Assembly: GCF_009720525.1 (NCBI RefSeq) | Contig: NZ_CP043930.1 | Location: 4,310,501-4,374,500 of the forward strand | Direction of reading: 5' to 3' | Origin: Gimesia benthica | Lineage (GTDB): Bacteria > Planctomycetota > Planctomycetia > Planctomycetales > Planctomycetaceae | DNA length: 64,000 nt | In this document: positions 20,970 through 29,831 of the stretch, in pieces | Numbering within the stretch: position 1 is the stretch's first letter | How the letters are laid out: every line of letters starts with the position of its first letter | Notes under the pieces: generated by a model | Told to the model about the DNA's origin: nothing | Database searches by the model: none | The model's input: only the letters and a program-made list of their open reading frames with translations | Translations under genes and position numbers: made by a program

Positions 20970-21449
20970 ATGTCACCCCGCATCAAGCACTTCGATGATC
21001 TGTTACCCGAGGATTTCTTACCGGATTCGATCTGGGTGGATGCCGAGTCTGGCGACTGGTTTCCCGGTTGTCCAGCACTGCCTGCAGGACTGGAAGAGGA
21101 TGATACGGTGGAAATTCCTGCAGACTGCTATCGAGGTCAAATTGATCTGTTGCGCGAGGTGGGCCGGTTTTATGTGAAAGGGGGGCTCTGTTTTTCTGAT
21201 GGTTCAGAGCACTTCGGCCGGGTTGCTGTCCGGGCTTATGATCTGACTCCTTACTGTGTGGATGTGTTTCATGCAGGGGAGTGGCTCTTCATCGCACATG
21301 AGGCCAGAGAACTGTGTCGAGTTCAAGAGAGGGTTGCACTCTGCAGCGCCTTTCAGACCAACCTGGATAAGATCTTTCCGTTGCTTGTGCAGATTCAAGT
21401 AGAAGGGTTGCCTGCGATCTCTGCTGTATTTGAACTGACAGAAGACTGA
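20970..21449 (+). CDS. Uncharacterised acidic protein
   Basis: This 159-residue Asp/Glu-rich soluble ORF starts MSPRIKHFDDLLPEDFLPD. It has no signal peptide, membrane segment or recognised motif. It stands alone, facing a convergent lipoprotein gene. Coding is supported by its length and the lack of a plausible competing frame. Confidence 0.5.
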   Translation: MSPRIKHFDDLLPEDFLPDSIWVDAESGDWFPGCPALPAGLEEDDTVEIPADCYRGQIDLLREVGRFYVKGGLCFSDGSEHFGRVAVRAYDLTPYCVDVFHAGEWLFIAHEARELCRVQERVALCSAFQTNLDKIFPLLVQIQVEGLPAISAVFELTED

Positions 21450-21610
21450 ACGACGGTTAGCGAGTTCTCATGAAGTTGACATTGTCAGTCAGTGCGCGTG
21501 CAAAGGCCGATGATTCTTTCACCCGGTTAGAATCATCGGCCCTGCTGGTGGGTAGACTTTTTAGTTTGGTTGCGGTTCGCTTCCTGCGAGAGGCCGCTTT
21601 GAGTTCAGAA

Positions 21611-22195
21611 TTACTCAGATGGTGGTCCGGCACAGCGGATCAGGTGGTCGTGGTCGATGTAAACCACTTCTTTGGTCTGATCAGTGTTGGAGAACGGAAT
21701 GGGCCAGTCTGAGCGAATGGTTTTGTCGTAGTAGACGGTGCACTTGTAGTGACAGTGGTGCTGACGAGCTGGTCCAACCATGGGGTAGAAGCGGCACTCG
21801 CCAATCCGGTCTACGATGGGTTCTACCACCATGCGGACATTGTTGCGAGTGGTTTCTGCCAGGAACCAGACTCCGCCACCGGTTTTATCCGGCAGAGCAC
21901 GAATGACTTCATCCGGGCTGGGTGGATCGAGACAGAACAGCGGTGCGTGTTCGCCTTCGACCGGATCCAGAATAGGAACTTTGTTGTAGCGTTCTTCTTC
22001 CCAGTACGTGTCTTCAACCAACTGTGACCAGTAGGCGGTGACCGGGATGAGAGGAGTGGTCCGCCAGAAGACAGAGCCGGCGTAGGCCACTTCCACAAAG
22101 CCTTTCACCAGCGTACAACCACTGGTATTGATTGTTAACAAGCAGGCACAGCCCAAAAGCAAAGCACGGCTGAATTGCTTCCCGATTTTGAACAT
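21611..22195 (-). CDS. Predicted lipoprotein of unknown function
   Basis: Starting at ATG 22195, which follows GGAGGAAGAAGG on the minus strand, the 194-residue product begins with a basic n-region, a hydrophobic core and a lipobox-like TSGC (Cys at about residue 27). The mature part contains a His/Cys cluster HHCHYKC at about residue 154. The frame extends upstream to 22291, but the lipobox and ribosome-binding site favour this start. Likely an envelope lipoprotein. Confidence 0.65.
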   Translation of the reverse strand: MFKIGKQFSRALLLGCACLLTINTSGCTLVKGFVEVAYAGSVFWRTTPLIPVTAYWSQLVEDTYWEEERYNKVPILDPVEGEHAPLFCLDPPSPDEVIRALPDKTGGGVWFLAETTRNNVRMVVEPIVDRIGECRFYPMVGPARQHHCHYKCTVYYDKTIRSDWPIPFSNTDQTKEVVYIDHDHLIRCAGPPSE

Positions 22196-22471
22196 CCTTC
22201 TTCCTCCGGGTGAATTGAACGAAGTGGTTTGATGTGTTTTTGACTTCGTCATCAGTGTTAGTGAGCGGTGAGCTCGATAAGTAGATGTCATGTTCTGTCG
22301 TCTGGCTTCTTGCCTGATGGAGACAGACTATGACTCCCTGTTCTTCTTATCGGACTCTGCGTCCGTGAATCTTGTGAAAATTTAACGGTTTTGACGATTT
22401 CGTCGGTAAAAACCGTTGTGATGGCCTGGCGGGAGCGTGTTCACTGTGTGTTCACACTCTGGTGCCAGAAA
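22196..22471. other. Intergenic region
   Basis: No credible gene in this stretch between two minus-strand genes. It holds the upstream region of the lipoprotein gene and runs up to the terminator of the BON-domain gene. Confidence 0.5.
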
Positions 22472-22507
22472 AAATGCCTTCCAGAAAGCAAGTTCCGGAA
22501 GGCATTT
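22472..22507 (-). terminator. Terminator after the BON-domain gene
   Basis: An 11-bp perfect inverted repeat, AAATGCCTTCC (22472-22482) and GGAAGGCATTT (22497-22507), continues into a T run on the minus strand, 28 bp past the stop codon. Confidence 0.85.
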
Positions 22508-22535
22508 CCACGTTTTGGTCAAACTGGTGAGTGAC

Positions 22536-23675
22536 TTACCAGTTCTTTGGATTCATGAACCACCACCAGCGGTCGGTGCGAGGGCGGAAGTTCAGTTTCC
22601 AGGAGCCATCATCCCATTCGAGCTGAGCCTGACGCCATCCCAGTGGAACCTGAGGATAGGGGTAGAAGGGCCCGATGTAAGGGAAGGCACTGGCTGAGTA
22701 CTGGCTGGGGTAAGCTACCTGAGCGTAGTTCGGGTAGTTTGCATAAGTTGGCCAGGCAGTTTCAGGCAGGTGCGGGCTGTTGTAAACATTGTTGGCAACA
22801 GGACCCATGCCAGGCTGGGGGCTCATCATTGGAGGGCCACCAGGACCGGGATTAGGAGCCTGATAGTTCATGTAGTTGGTCGGCTGAATCATAGACGTCT
22901 GGGGAGCAGAAGCCTGAACCTGCAGACGGTTATCAACCGCTTTCACACCGGGAACACGCTGGGCAATCTGGGTTGCCATCTGTTTTTCCCGAGGAGATCC
23001 AATTGATCCCTGCAGGATAGCTGTTCCGTTTTTGAAGCGGATTTCCACTTCGTGAGCGGATGCCAGGGCTGGTCCCAGTGCTTTGGCCAGTTGTTCTGCC
23101 ATCTGCTGGTTGCTCACGCCGGCACTGCGAGGAGCAGCAGCCTGATGAGAAACGGTTTGCACATTGGACCGTCGGTTTTCCACGGATTGTTCGAACTGAG
23201 CCTGTTGCAGAGACCCTTTCAGGAAGGGATCTGCTGAAGCAGAGGTCTGGACAATGTCGTCCGCTCTACGGAAAGGATTGAGGCTCTTTTGAGGAGTCCC
23301 AGGAGCGGTTGAAGCAGTCGGGTTACCGGCAGCTTCACTGACAACCAGGCGGTTGTCGACACGAGTCACACCTTCGACCCGTGAGATCAGCCGGGTGGCC
23401 TGTGCTTTTTGTGCAGCAGTCGGAATTTTACCGGAAAGTACTGCAACACCTTTGTTGAATTCGATTTCCATGTTGTAACCGGTTAACCGGGCTTGTCTCA
23501 GAGCGTCGGCAATGTCATTGGCGACTTTCTGATTGTTGGAAATCTTGCCCGATACAGCGGTCGAACTAGACTGTTCAGATTTCTTTGTGAAGAAATCCAA
23601 GGGTCCGGCCATTGTGATACCGGGAGTCACCGCCATGATCCCCAGCGTCAAGACCCACTTACGATACCGTTTCAT
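22536..23675 (-). CDS. Secreted protein with two BON domains
   Basis: This protein of about 379 residues has an N-terminal signal peptide (KRYRKWVLTLGIMAVTPGITMAG). Two BON-type repeats follow, the first ending near VEGVTRVDNRLVV and the second near VPGVKAVDNRLQV, separated by a low-complexity linker. A Pro/Tyr-rich tail ends in WKLNFRPRTDRWWWFMNPKNW-like sequence. BON domains are thought to bind phospholipid membranes in the periplasm. Start ATG 23675 follows GGAG and gives the signal peptide; the frame is open a few codons further. Its role here is unknown. Confidence 0.8.
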   Translation of the reverse strand: MKRYRKWVLTLGIMAVTPGITMAGPLDFFTKKSEQSSSTAVSGKISNNQKVANDIADALRQARLTGYNMEIEFNKGVAVLSGKIPTAAQKAQATRLISRVEGVTRVDNRLVVSEAAGNPTASTAPGTPQKSLNPFRRADDIVQTSASADPFLKGSLQQAQFEQSVENRRSNVQTVSHQAAAPRSAGVSNQQMAEQLAKALGPALASAHEVEIRFKNGTAILQGSIGSPREKQMATQIAQRVPGVKAVDNRLQVQASAPQTSMIQPTNYMNYQAPNPGPGGPPMMSPQPGMGPVANNVYNSPHLPETAWPTYANYPNYAQVAYPSQYSASAFPYIGPFYPYPQVPLGWRQAQLEWDDGSWKLNFRPRTDRWWWFMNPKNW

Positions 23676-24210
23676 GAACAACTCCGTTCCCAATTGTAGA
23701 GAGATATTTGATTTCGTCCATTACATCAGAGCTCTATCTATCGTCAGGTTCGCACTGTGAGTCATTCCTGCTGCGCAAACGAAACAATGAGATTGCTATC
23801 CTGATTGATCGGTCATTGGGGTCCGGTTAAATAAGTTATTCTGATTATTTCGATGGAATTGGTTAAATGTTCTCGGGATTTTTGCGGTCAAGTGAATGTA
23901 AGTCTATGATTTGTAATGGGATAGGTTGAAATGTGTGAATTCGGCTGAATTTGGAAAAATGCTGCTGATTCTCTCAGGCAGGCAAATCACCTGCTGAGTG
24001 GGGGTAGCTGGGGCGTTGTCTGCAGCCTGTGGAATTGGCGGTCAGGCCCGGTGAGCCGGTTTTCAGGTTTCAAAACGAAAAAAATGCGTTCTTCACCCTC
24101 TGAGGGCTTGTCTGTCCATAGTCATTCCAGAATTGAATTGTTATGCTTAGCTTCCAAGGTGTTCCCATTTCAACTTACAAATAGAGTTTAATTTTACCAA
24201 AGAAGCGAAA
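23676..24210. other. Intergenic region between divergent genes
   Basis: This 535-bp stretch separates the BON-domain gene from the charged-protein gene. It is AT-rich near both ends, as expected for divergent promoters. No ORF, tRNA or strong stem-loop stands out. Confidence 0.4.
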
Positions 24211-24714
24211 ATGGCTCGAAAGTCTCCCAGTCGTCTGGAAATGCGCCGTCAGGCAGAAGCGGCCGAAGCGGAAGAAAAATCATCTCCCAAGAAGAAAGCC
24301 ACTAAAAAGAAGAAGGCGACCCGTAAGAAGAAGTCGGCCAAAGCTGATGTGCGCCGTCGTCTTGTCTGGGGTGTTTTCACAGGGAGTATGAAGGAAGAGT
24401 CTCGCTTCCCATACGATCAGCGTGATGCCGCAGAAGAGCGGATTGAACAGCTGCGTACCAAGAACGCCAAGAAACTGTACTTCATTCAGCCGGTCAAAGA
24501 ACCCGTTGACGGGGAAGCCGTTGTTGCGAAGATTCCTGTCGACGATACAGCAGATCTCGACGACGAAGATACATCGAACAGCGACGACACCGATGATGAA
24601 GATGTCGACTCCACAGATGATTCCGATGACCTGGACGATGTCGATCTGGATGACAGCGATGATGGAGACGATGTGGAAGAAAGTGATGATGATGTGGAAG
24701 AAGATCTCGACTGA
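24211..24714 (+). CDS. Bipolar charged protein: Lys/Ala-rich N-terminus, Asp/Glu-rich C-terminus
   Basis: In this 167-residue protein, residues 1-50 are basic with KKKATKKKKATRKKKSAK, reminiscent of histone-H1-like bacterial tails. Residues about 51-98 form a short conserved-looking core (LVWGVFTGSMKEESRFPYDQ, KKLYFIQPVK). The last 60 residues are almost entirely Asp, Glu and Ser. No known domain name. It is a single-gene unit with its own terminator. It could be a nucleic-acid or ribosome-associated factor; this is inference. Confidence 0.75.
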   Translation: MARKSPSRLEMRRQAEAAEAEEKSSPKKKATKKKKATRKKKSAKADVRRRLVWGVFTGSMKEESRFPYDQRDAAEERIEQLRTKNAKKLYFIQPVKEPVDGEAVVAKIPVDDTADLDDEDTSNSDDTDDEDVDSTDDSDDLDDVDLDDSDDGDDVEESDDDVEEDLD

Positions 24715-24751
24715 TTTCCGGTTTCCTGAAGTCCCCTGAACCGACTACAAT

Positions 24752-24790
24752 AATCCCTGCAACTCCAGCGAGAATTGCAGGGATTTTTTT
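24752..24790 (+). terminator. Terminator after the charged-protein gene
   Basis: AATCCCTGCAA (24752-24762) pairs perfectly with TTGCAGGGATT (24775-24785), ending in T7 (24784-24790). Confidence 0.9.
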
Positions 24791-24861
24791 ATGCCTGTTT
24801 CATCTCCCGTCTGACGTCAGCTGTCACCAGAAGACTTTTATCGCTTAGAAAGAACCGGACG

Positions 24862-26430
24862 ATGCAAACCCGATTACGATCCTGGCTGAATGGTCGAAAC
24901 GTGACTCTGTCTCTGGGGCTCTGGCTGGTAGGGAGCCTGACAGGCTGTGCAGAACAGCCTGTGCCTGCAGTGGAAGCTGCCACGCAACAGCCAGGCCAGA
25001 ACGCATCCGTGGAGGAAGCAGACGTATGGCAGGTGATTTACGTGAATGACCAGCGGATTGGTTATGCCCGTTCGCAGACGCAGCAGTCAGGTGAAGGGGA
25101 GAGCCGGGTCGTTCTACAGCAGAGTGATTCCTATCTGAAGCTGAAGCGATTTGGACAGGCTCTGAATCTGGAGACGCATCTGAAAACGAAAGAGACGCCG
25201 GCTGGTGAGTTGCTGGCGTATACGTTTGAAATGCAGAATCCCCCCGCTGCTTCAACGGTTTCTGAGGGCGAAGTACGCGACGGAACCCTGCACATTAAAA
25301 CCAGTGTGGCGAATCAGGCCAAACAGTCGCAGTTGAAATGGAAGCCGACATTTCATTCTCCCAGTTATATAGACCAGTTTTTCCAGAAGCAGCCGCTCCA
25401 GCCGGGCGAGGAGCAGTCATTCTCAATGCTGCTGCCCGAATACAACAAAGTAACCGACGTGCAGCTCAAGGCCCTCGATTATGAGAAAACGGAGCTGTAT
25501 GGCGGTGAAGAAGCCGAATGTCTGCATGTGGAGATGAAACAGTCCCTGTTGCCTGGAATGACGATTGATCTATACGTCACGCGGGAAGGGAAGATTCCCA
25601 AAACGGTGGCCGATTTCCTGGGATCGGCGATGATTACTTATACGGTAAGTAAAGAGGTCGCCCTGGAAGAGTTGTCTGGTAAGGAACTGGATCTGGCGGT
25701 GCAGACGCTGATTAAGGTCAAGCCGATCCCCGGGGCGCATAATACAGAGCGTGTCGTCTATGAGATTACGCTGACCGATGGGGATCCGACGTCAGTCTTG
25801 CCGGAGAGCGAGACGCAGAAAGTGGAAAAACTGGACGCACATCGGGCCCGGCTCACCGTGGAGAAGGCGGCAGCGCCCCAGGAGTTTCCCGCAGCGGATG
25901 TGGATGCTGAGTATCTGCAACCTTCCCAGTTTCTCCAGTCTGACGATCCACGAGTGATCGAGCATGCGAAGCAGGCGGTGCAATCTGAAACGAATCCATG
26001 GAAGCAGGCTGTGCAGATGGAAAAGTATGTGCACGAGCATCTGCGAAAGAAGAATTTTTCGACGGCACTGGCGTCTGCGGGCGAGGTGGCGAAGAATATG
26101 GAAGGGGATTGTACAGAGCACGCAGTTCTGCTGGCGGCGATGTTGCGGGCCATGAAGCTGCCTGCACGCGTGGCGGTGGGGCTGGTCTACATTCCAAGTC
26201 GGGCGAGTTTCGGCGGGCACATGTGGACCGAGGTCTATCTGGATGGTCGCTGGATTCCCCTGGATGCGACTCTCGGAAAAGGGGGGATCGGCGCGGGGCA
26301 CATTAAACTGGCGGACTCGAGTCTGTCTGAGAATGCCCCGGCACCACTGGCGATCTTCTTACCTATCTTACAGGCGGTGGGAAAACTTTCGATTGATGTG
26401 AAAGAGACAACGCCGGGAACGGCGCGTTAA
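24862..26430 (+). CDS. Lipoprotein with transglutaminase-like domain
   Basis: This 522-residue protein starts at ATG 24862 and has a lipobox-type signal (GSLTGC). A C-terminal transglutaminase-like cysteine-protease fold follows: catalytic Cys in GDCTEHAVLLAAML, His in GGHMWTEV and Asp in WIPLDAT. The N-terminal 350 residues are beta-rich and unrecognised. Such proteins are often envelope peptidases or amidases; the substrate cannot be told here. The frame is open 29 codons upstream, over the preceding terminator, so the later ATG is better. Confidence 0.85.
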   Translation: MQTRLRSWLNGRNVTLSLGLWLVGSLTGCAEQPVPAVEAATQQPGQNASVEEADVWQVIYVNDQRIGYARSQTQQSGEGESRVVLQQSDSYLKLKRFGQALNLETHLKTKETPAGELLAYTFEMQNPPAASTVSEGEVRDGTLHIKTSVANQAKQSQLKWKPTFHSPSYIDQFFQKQPLQPGEEQSFSMLLPEYNKVTDVQLKALDYEKTELYGGEEAECLHVEMKQSLLPGMTIDLYVTREGKIPKTVADFLGSAMITYTVSKEVALEELSGKELDLAVQTLIKVKPIPGAHNTERVVYEITLTDGDPTSVLPESETQKVEKLDAHRARLTVEKAAAPQEFPAADVDAEYLQPSQFLQSDDPRVIEHAKQAVQSETNPWKQAVQMEKYVHEHLRKKNFSTALASAGEVAKNMEGDCTEHAVLLAAMLRAMKLPARVAVGLVYIPSRASFGGHMWTEVYLDGRWIPLDATLGKGGIGAGHIKLADSSLSENAPAPLAIFLPILQAVGKLSIDVKETTPGTAR

Positions 26431-26498
26431 AGGCCGAAACTCTGCTCATTTCGCGTTGTAAGAGTTACATTGCGGAGGAAAAAACGATGGTTTTCGTT

Positions 26499-26513
26499 TT
26501 GCAATTCTTGCAA
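26499..26513 (+). promoter_or_regulatory. Possible enhancer site for the sigma-54 promoter
   Basis: Two copies of the palindrome TTGCAA separated by 3 bp lie about 110 bp upstream of the -24 box at 26621, the distance at which sigma-54 activators usually bind. No binding protein is known. Confidence 0.3.
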
Positions 26514-26620
26514 TTTCCACAAGGTGGATAATTTCTCTGAAAACGCTGCCTGATTTATATCCCTGTTTTTCAGGTGTTTGCGGAGTGAATGCTCACAATT
26601 CGAAATGGTCTCTCCCGCTT

Positions 26621-26636
26621 TGGCACGATTGCTGCA
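26621..26636 (+). promoter_or_regulatory. Sigma-54 (RpoN) promoter
   Basis: TGGCACGATTGCTGCA matches the -24/-12 consensus TGGCACG-N4-TTGCW at all but one position and has the exact 12-bp GG-to-GC phasing. The expected transcription start is about 26646-26648. It drives no obvious protein gene but enters the structured region that follows. Confidence 0.7.
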
Positions 26637-26646
26637 TTATGTCTGC

Positions 26647-26821
26647 TGTGGGTAAAGAGAGAGACCCATGGAATTTTGAAGAGTTGAGAGACTTCAAAGT
26701 TCACGAGAGAAGAGAGAGATATTCCCACCGACCCGTGGAGGCGGGTCAGCCCACCCTGGGCCACTCCAAAACATCATCCCCATCTTAGAGCCGAGAGGAT
26801 TCCCGTGTCCTCTCGGCCCTT
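26647..26821 (+). ncRNA. Candidate sigma-54-dependent structured small RNA
   Basis: From the predicted sigma-54 start to a terminator-like hairpin the sequence is about 170 nt with five successive stem-loops. They are GGGT/ACCC (26650-26667), TTTGAAG/CTTCAAA (26675-26698), GACCCG/CGGGTC (26730-26747), GCCCA/TGGGC (26749-26761) and the terminal stem 26790-26817. Purine-rich single-stranded GAGAGA tracts lie between them. No reading frame with a start codon inside the transcript is convincing. I do not recognise a known RNA family. Confidence 0.55.
26790..26821 (+). terminator. Terminator-like hairpin ending the candidate sRNA
   Basis: GCCGAGAGGA (26790-26799) pairs perfectly with TCCTCTCGGC (26808-26817), followed by a short imperfect pyrimidine/T tract (CCTTTCT). 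It lies downstream of rnc on the other strand and could serve either direction weakly. Confidence 0.65.
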
Positions 26822-26855
26822 TCTATTTACAGACCGAGAAAACCGGTTGATCGCA

Positions 26856-27605
26856 TCAGATGTCATCGGGCATCGAGGGTAGTTCCCAGTCCGACCCGTT
26901 TTCATCTTCATTCTGTCTGAGTGCATTCAGCGCGGCCCGTTGTTCAGCTTCTTTTTTGGTGGAGCCCCAGGCCGGCTCATACTGAATCTCGCCGATGATG
27001 GCGGTCACCTTGAAAAACTTCGAATGATCGGGGCCTTTCTCATCAACCAGTTCGTAGACCGGGGTCTGAGAAAACTTCTTCTGCGAATACTGCTGTAACA
27101 GACTCTTGTAATTGAAGCCGTGCACCGAGCGTGAGGCTTTCATGTTTTCGCGCTCGATCAGCGGATCCAGGAACTCGTGCACCGGTTCCATGCCGCCGTC
27201 GAGGTAGATACCGGCAATGATCGCTTCGAACATACCGGCCAGGAGCGATTCGGGGAGCGTCTCGGTCATCGCCAGTCCTTTACCGACGAAGATGAAACGA
27301 TCGAGGCCTTTCTCGCGTGCCAGCCGGGTACAGGTATTGCGGCTGACGACCGCCGACTTAATGCGGGTCAGCTCTCCCTCGGGAGAATTGGGGAACTGGT
27401 GGAACAGCTTCTCACAGACCAGCGCACCCAGAATGGCGTCGCCGAGGAACTCGAGCCGCTCGTTGGAGTCCATGCGGGTTTTGGCGGCGGAGGTGTGGGT
27501 CAGGCAGCATTTCAGCAGTTCATAGTTGGTGAATGAGTAACCCAGATTGTGTTGACACTCCTCAAGGAGTACGTCGATCTCTGCGGGACTGAGATCGTAC
27601 AGCAT
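26856..27605 (-). CDS. rnc: Ribonuclease III
   Basis: This 249-residue protein has an N-terminal RNase III domain with the signature ERLEFLGDAIL (about 49-59) and a C-terminal double-stranded RNA-binding domain (about 165-235, FKVTAIIGEIQYEPAWGSTKKEAEQRAA). RNase III cleaves structured rRNA precursors and sRNA-mRNA duplexes. In the second signature, ESLLAGMFEAIIAG, a Gly replaces the Asp that is catalytic in E. coli (D114), while the Glu three residues later is kept. It is transcribed alone, convergent with the candidate sRNA. Confidence 0.93.
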   Translation of the reverse strand: MLYDLSPAEIDVLLEECQHNLGYSFTNYELLKCCLTHTSAAKTRMDSNERLEFLGDAILGALVCEKLFHQFPNSPEGELTRIKSAVVSRNTCTRLAREKGLDRFIFVGKGLAMTETLPESLLAGMFEAIIAGIYLDGGMEPVHEFLDPLIERENMKASRSVHGFNYKSLLQQYSQKKFSQTPVYELVDEKGPDHSKFFKVTAIIGEIQYEPAWGSTKKEAEQRAALNALRQNEDENGSDWELPSMPDDI

Positions 27606-28114
27606 GCGCGCCTCCTGTGATTTGTGGCTTTGAGGAATATCAATGAATGAAATAATTCAGAATCTGAAATGGCCCGCGGGAGTCTGAAATGATCTTCCCT
27701 AAGTACAGATAAATATTAACATTAGCAAAGATTTGAAGAAAACAGAAAAACTGGGGAATCGTCGAAATGGTCGAAAAATATTCAGGTTTTCAGGTGTTTT
27801 CCTGTGTCTGTGTACCGATTCCGGGACCCTGAAAGCGGCCAGATCAGAAATTTTTTTTGAAGCAGTCCCAACAGAATTCCCGCTTCGGCTCGTAGTAAAG
27901 ACAGTCCAGCCGCTTGATGAAACGAGTGAAAGCTCGCTGTTGTGCACACAACACGATCACAATGGCCCGCCCGGGCAGGCGTGATCACCGCCATTTTTTC
28001 CGCCAATTGTATTTTTTTGTACTACGGATTTGAGTCAGCTATTTCTCATAGAATCCAGAAAGAGATGGCCCGAGGCATATCTGTCAGCCATTTAATTTTA
28101 GGAGGGTAATTTTA
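27606..28114. other. Intergenic region between rnc and the Do-like protease gene
   Basis: This 509-bp divergent promoter region has two short overlapping ORFs on opposite strands (27733-27984 plus, 27699-27947 minus) without ribosome-binding sites or recognisable products. ATGGC (27962-27966) can pair with GCCAT (27990-27994) before a T6 run, a weak terminator-like element. GGAGGG lies just before the protease start. Confidence 0.4.
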
Positions 28115-29620
28115 ATGAAAGCGTTAACAGCAAATCGAAACTGGATGTTCGCTATCATAGGTAGCGCTTGTCTGGTGGGTGCCGCAGTGGGTGTGGCTCA
28201 GAAAGATGTATCTTCTGACGTCCCGGTGGCTGCGAGTGCGACAGAGTTATCAAGTATATTCCGCGATGTCAGCAAACGGGCAATGCCTTCGATCGTATCG
28301 ATCGAAACGGTCAGCAAAACATCCCAGGTATCAAATCAGCAGATGATGCCTTTTGGCGATGACTCCCCGTTCAAAGATCTTTTTGAAAATGATCCGCGGT
28401 TCAAAGACATGTTCAAGCAGTACCAGAACCAGCCGCGTCGTGCTCCCCGCAAGATGGGAACCGGTTCCGGGTTTATTATTAACAAGTCAGGTCTGATCAT
28501 GACCAACTCTCACGTGGTGAATGGGGCCGATGTGGTCAAAGTCACCCTGAACGATGGTCGCGAATTCACTGCTTCCGACATCAAGACCGACCCGCGGTCT
28601 GACGTTGCCGTGATTAAGATCGATGCACCAGATCTTGTAGCCATTCCGCTGGGCGACAGCTCCAAGATGGAAATCGGTGACTGGGTACTGGCGATCGGTA
28701 ACCCCTTCGGTATCGGTATGAGTGTGACGAACGGGATCATCAGTGCGAAGAGCCGTGGTCCAGGAATTAACGATCGTGAAGACTACCTGCAGACTGACGC
28801 AGCCATCAACCCTGGTAACAGTGGTGGTCCACTGTTGAACCTGCGTGGCGAAGTGATCGGCATCAACACTGCCATCTCCAGCCGCAGTGGTGGCTACGAT
28901 GGTGTCGGGTTTGCGATTCCGGTCAACATGGCTCGCTGGGTCTCAGGACAGTTAATTGATCATGGTATGGTGAAGCGTTCCTTCCTGGGCGTAGGCATCC
29001 AGCCGATCAGCAACGATCTGTCCAAGTCCTTCGATATCAAAGTCGGTCAGGGAGCGATCATCACCCAGGTGATGGAAGATTCTCCGGCTGATAAAGCAGA
29101 ACTCAAGACAGGTGACATCATCCTGAACTTCGCAGGTAAAGATGTTTCCGGTCCTCGGAATCTGCAGGGAATCGTCGAACAGCTGTCTGTCGGCAAATCC
29201 TACACGATGGAACTGTTACGGGATGGCAAACGTGTCCACAAGCAGGTCACGATGCAGGAAATGCCTAAGAGCTTCTCAGTCGCTAAGAACGAGTCTCCCC
29301 TGGAAGACTCCAGCAAAGGGAAGCAGAAGACCAGCGTCAACGATCTCAAAATTGAAGTTCAGCCTCTGACCAAAGAGTTGGCCAATCAGCTGGGCTACTC
29401 AGACGACGTTAACGGGGTGGTGATCACCTCGGTCGAGCCTGGTAGTGCTGCTGAAGAAGCCGGCCTGATGAAAGGTATGATCATTGAAAAGATTGGGACA
29501 ACTGAAGTGACTACTATGGATCAGTTTAATCTCGGCTTGAAAGAAGCCAAAGAAAAAGACCGCGTTCTGCTGCTGGTTCGGAACCACAGCGGTGCCCGCT
29601 TCGTCGTGGTCCAGAAGTAG
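28115..29620 (+). CDS. Do-like periplasmic serine protease with two PDZ domains
   Basis: This 501-residue DegP/DegQ/HtrA-family protease has a signal/anchor segment at 10-28 and a trypsin-like domain with His133 (TNSHVV), Asp163 (SDVAVI) and Ser236 (GNSGGP). Two PDZ domains follow, at about 280-385 and 400-495. It degrades or refolds damaged envelope proteins. The linker PFGDDSPFKDLFENDPRF (about 79-96) is the flexible LA-type loop. GGAGGG is a strong ribosome-binding site. It is monocistronic and ends at a terminator. Confidence 0.95.
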   Translation: MKALTANRNWMFAIIGSACLVGAAVGVAQKDVSSDVPVAASATELSSIFRDVSKRAMPSIVSIETVSKTSQVSNQQMMPFGDDSPFKDLFENDPRFKDMFKQYQNQPRRAPRKMGTGSGFIINKSGLIMTNSHVVNGADVVKVTLNDGREFTASDIKTDPRSDVAVIKIDAPDLVAIPLGDSSKMEIGDWVLAIGNPFGIGMSVTNGIISAKSRGPGINDREDYLQTDAAINPGNSGGPLLNLRGEVIGINTAISSRSGGYDGVGFAIPVNMARWVSGQLIDHGMVKRSFLGVGIQPISNDLSKSFDIKVGQGAIITQVMEDSPADKAELKTGDIILNFAGKDVSGPRNLQGIVEQLSVGKSYTMELLRDGKRVHKQVTMQEMPKSFSVAKNESPLEDSSKGKQKTSVNDLKIEVQPLTKELANQLGYSDDVNGVVITSVEPGSAAEEAGLMKGMIIEKIGTTEVTTMDQFNLGLKEAKEKDRVLLLVRNHSGARFVVVQK

Positions 29621-29754
29621 TTTCAGGATGGTACTCTCCTGAAAGGGGTGCCTGGTACAAGTCTCTGAGAAATGAGGCTTGTGCCGGCACCAGCAGCGGA
29701 AAGAGTTGTCCTCATTGAAAATTCCTCACCGCATCGTATGCGGTTCCGCGTTAC

Positions 29755-29796
29755 GTCTCGGTGGTATTCCTGGAATACTGCCGAGGCGTTTTTTTA
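29755..29796 (+). terminator. Terminator after the Do-like protease gene
   Basis: CGTCTCGGTGGTATTCC and GGAATACTGCCGAGGCG (29755-29771, 29773-29789) form a long stem with G-U pairs and a tight loop, followed by T7 (29790-29796). Confidence 0.85.
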
Positions 29797-29831
29797 TGCG
29801 CGGTCAGTAGAGAGCAACGCTTTAATCCTGC

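Noticed and set aside
26639..26788. 49-codon ORF over the candidate small RNA
   Set aside because: Its ATG lies before the expected sigma-54 start, no ribosome-binding site is present, and the product has no recognisable features.
27699..27984. Two overlapping ORFs upstream of the Do-like protease gene
   Set aside because: They overlap on opposite strands, lack ribosome-binding sites and resemble random translation of AT-rich DNA.
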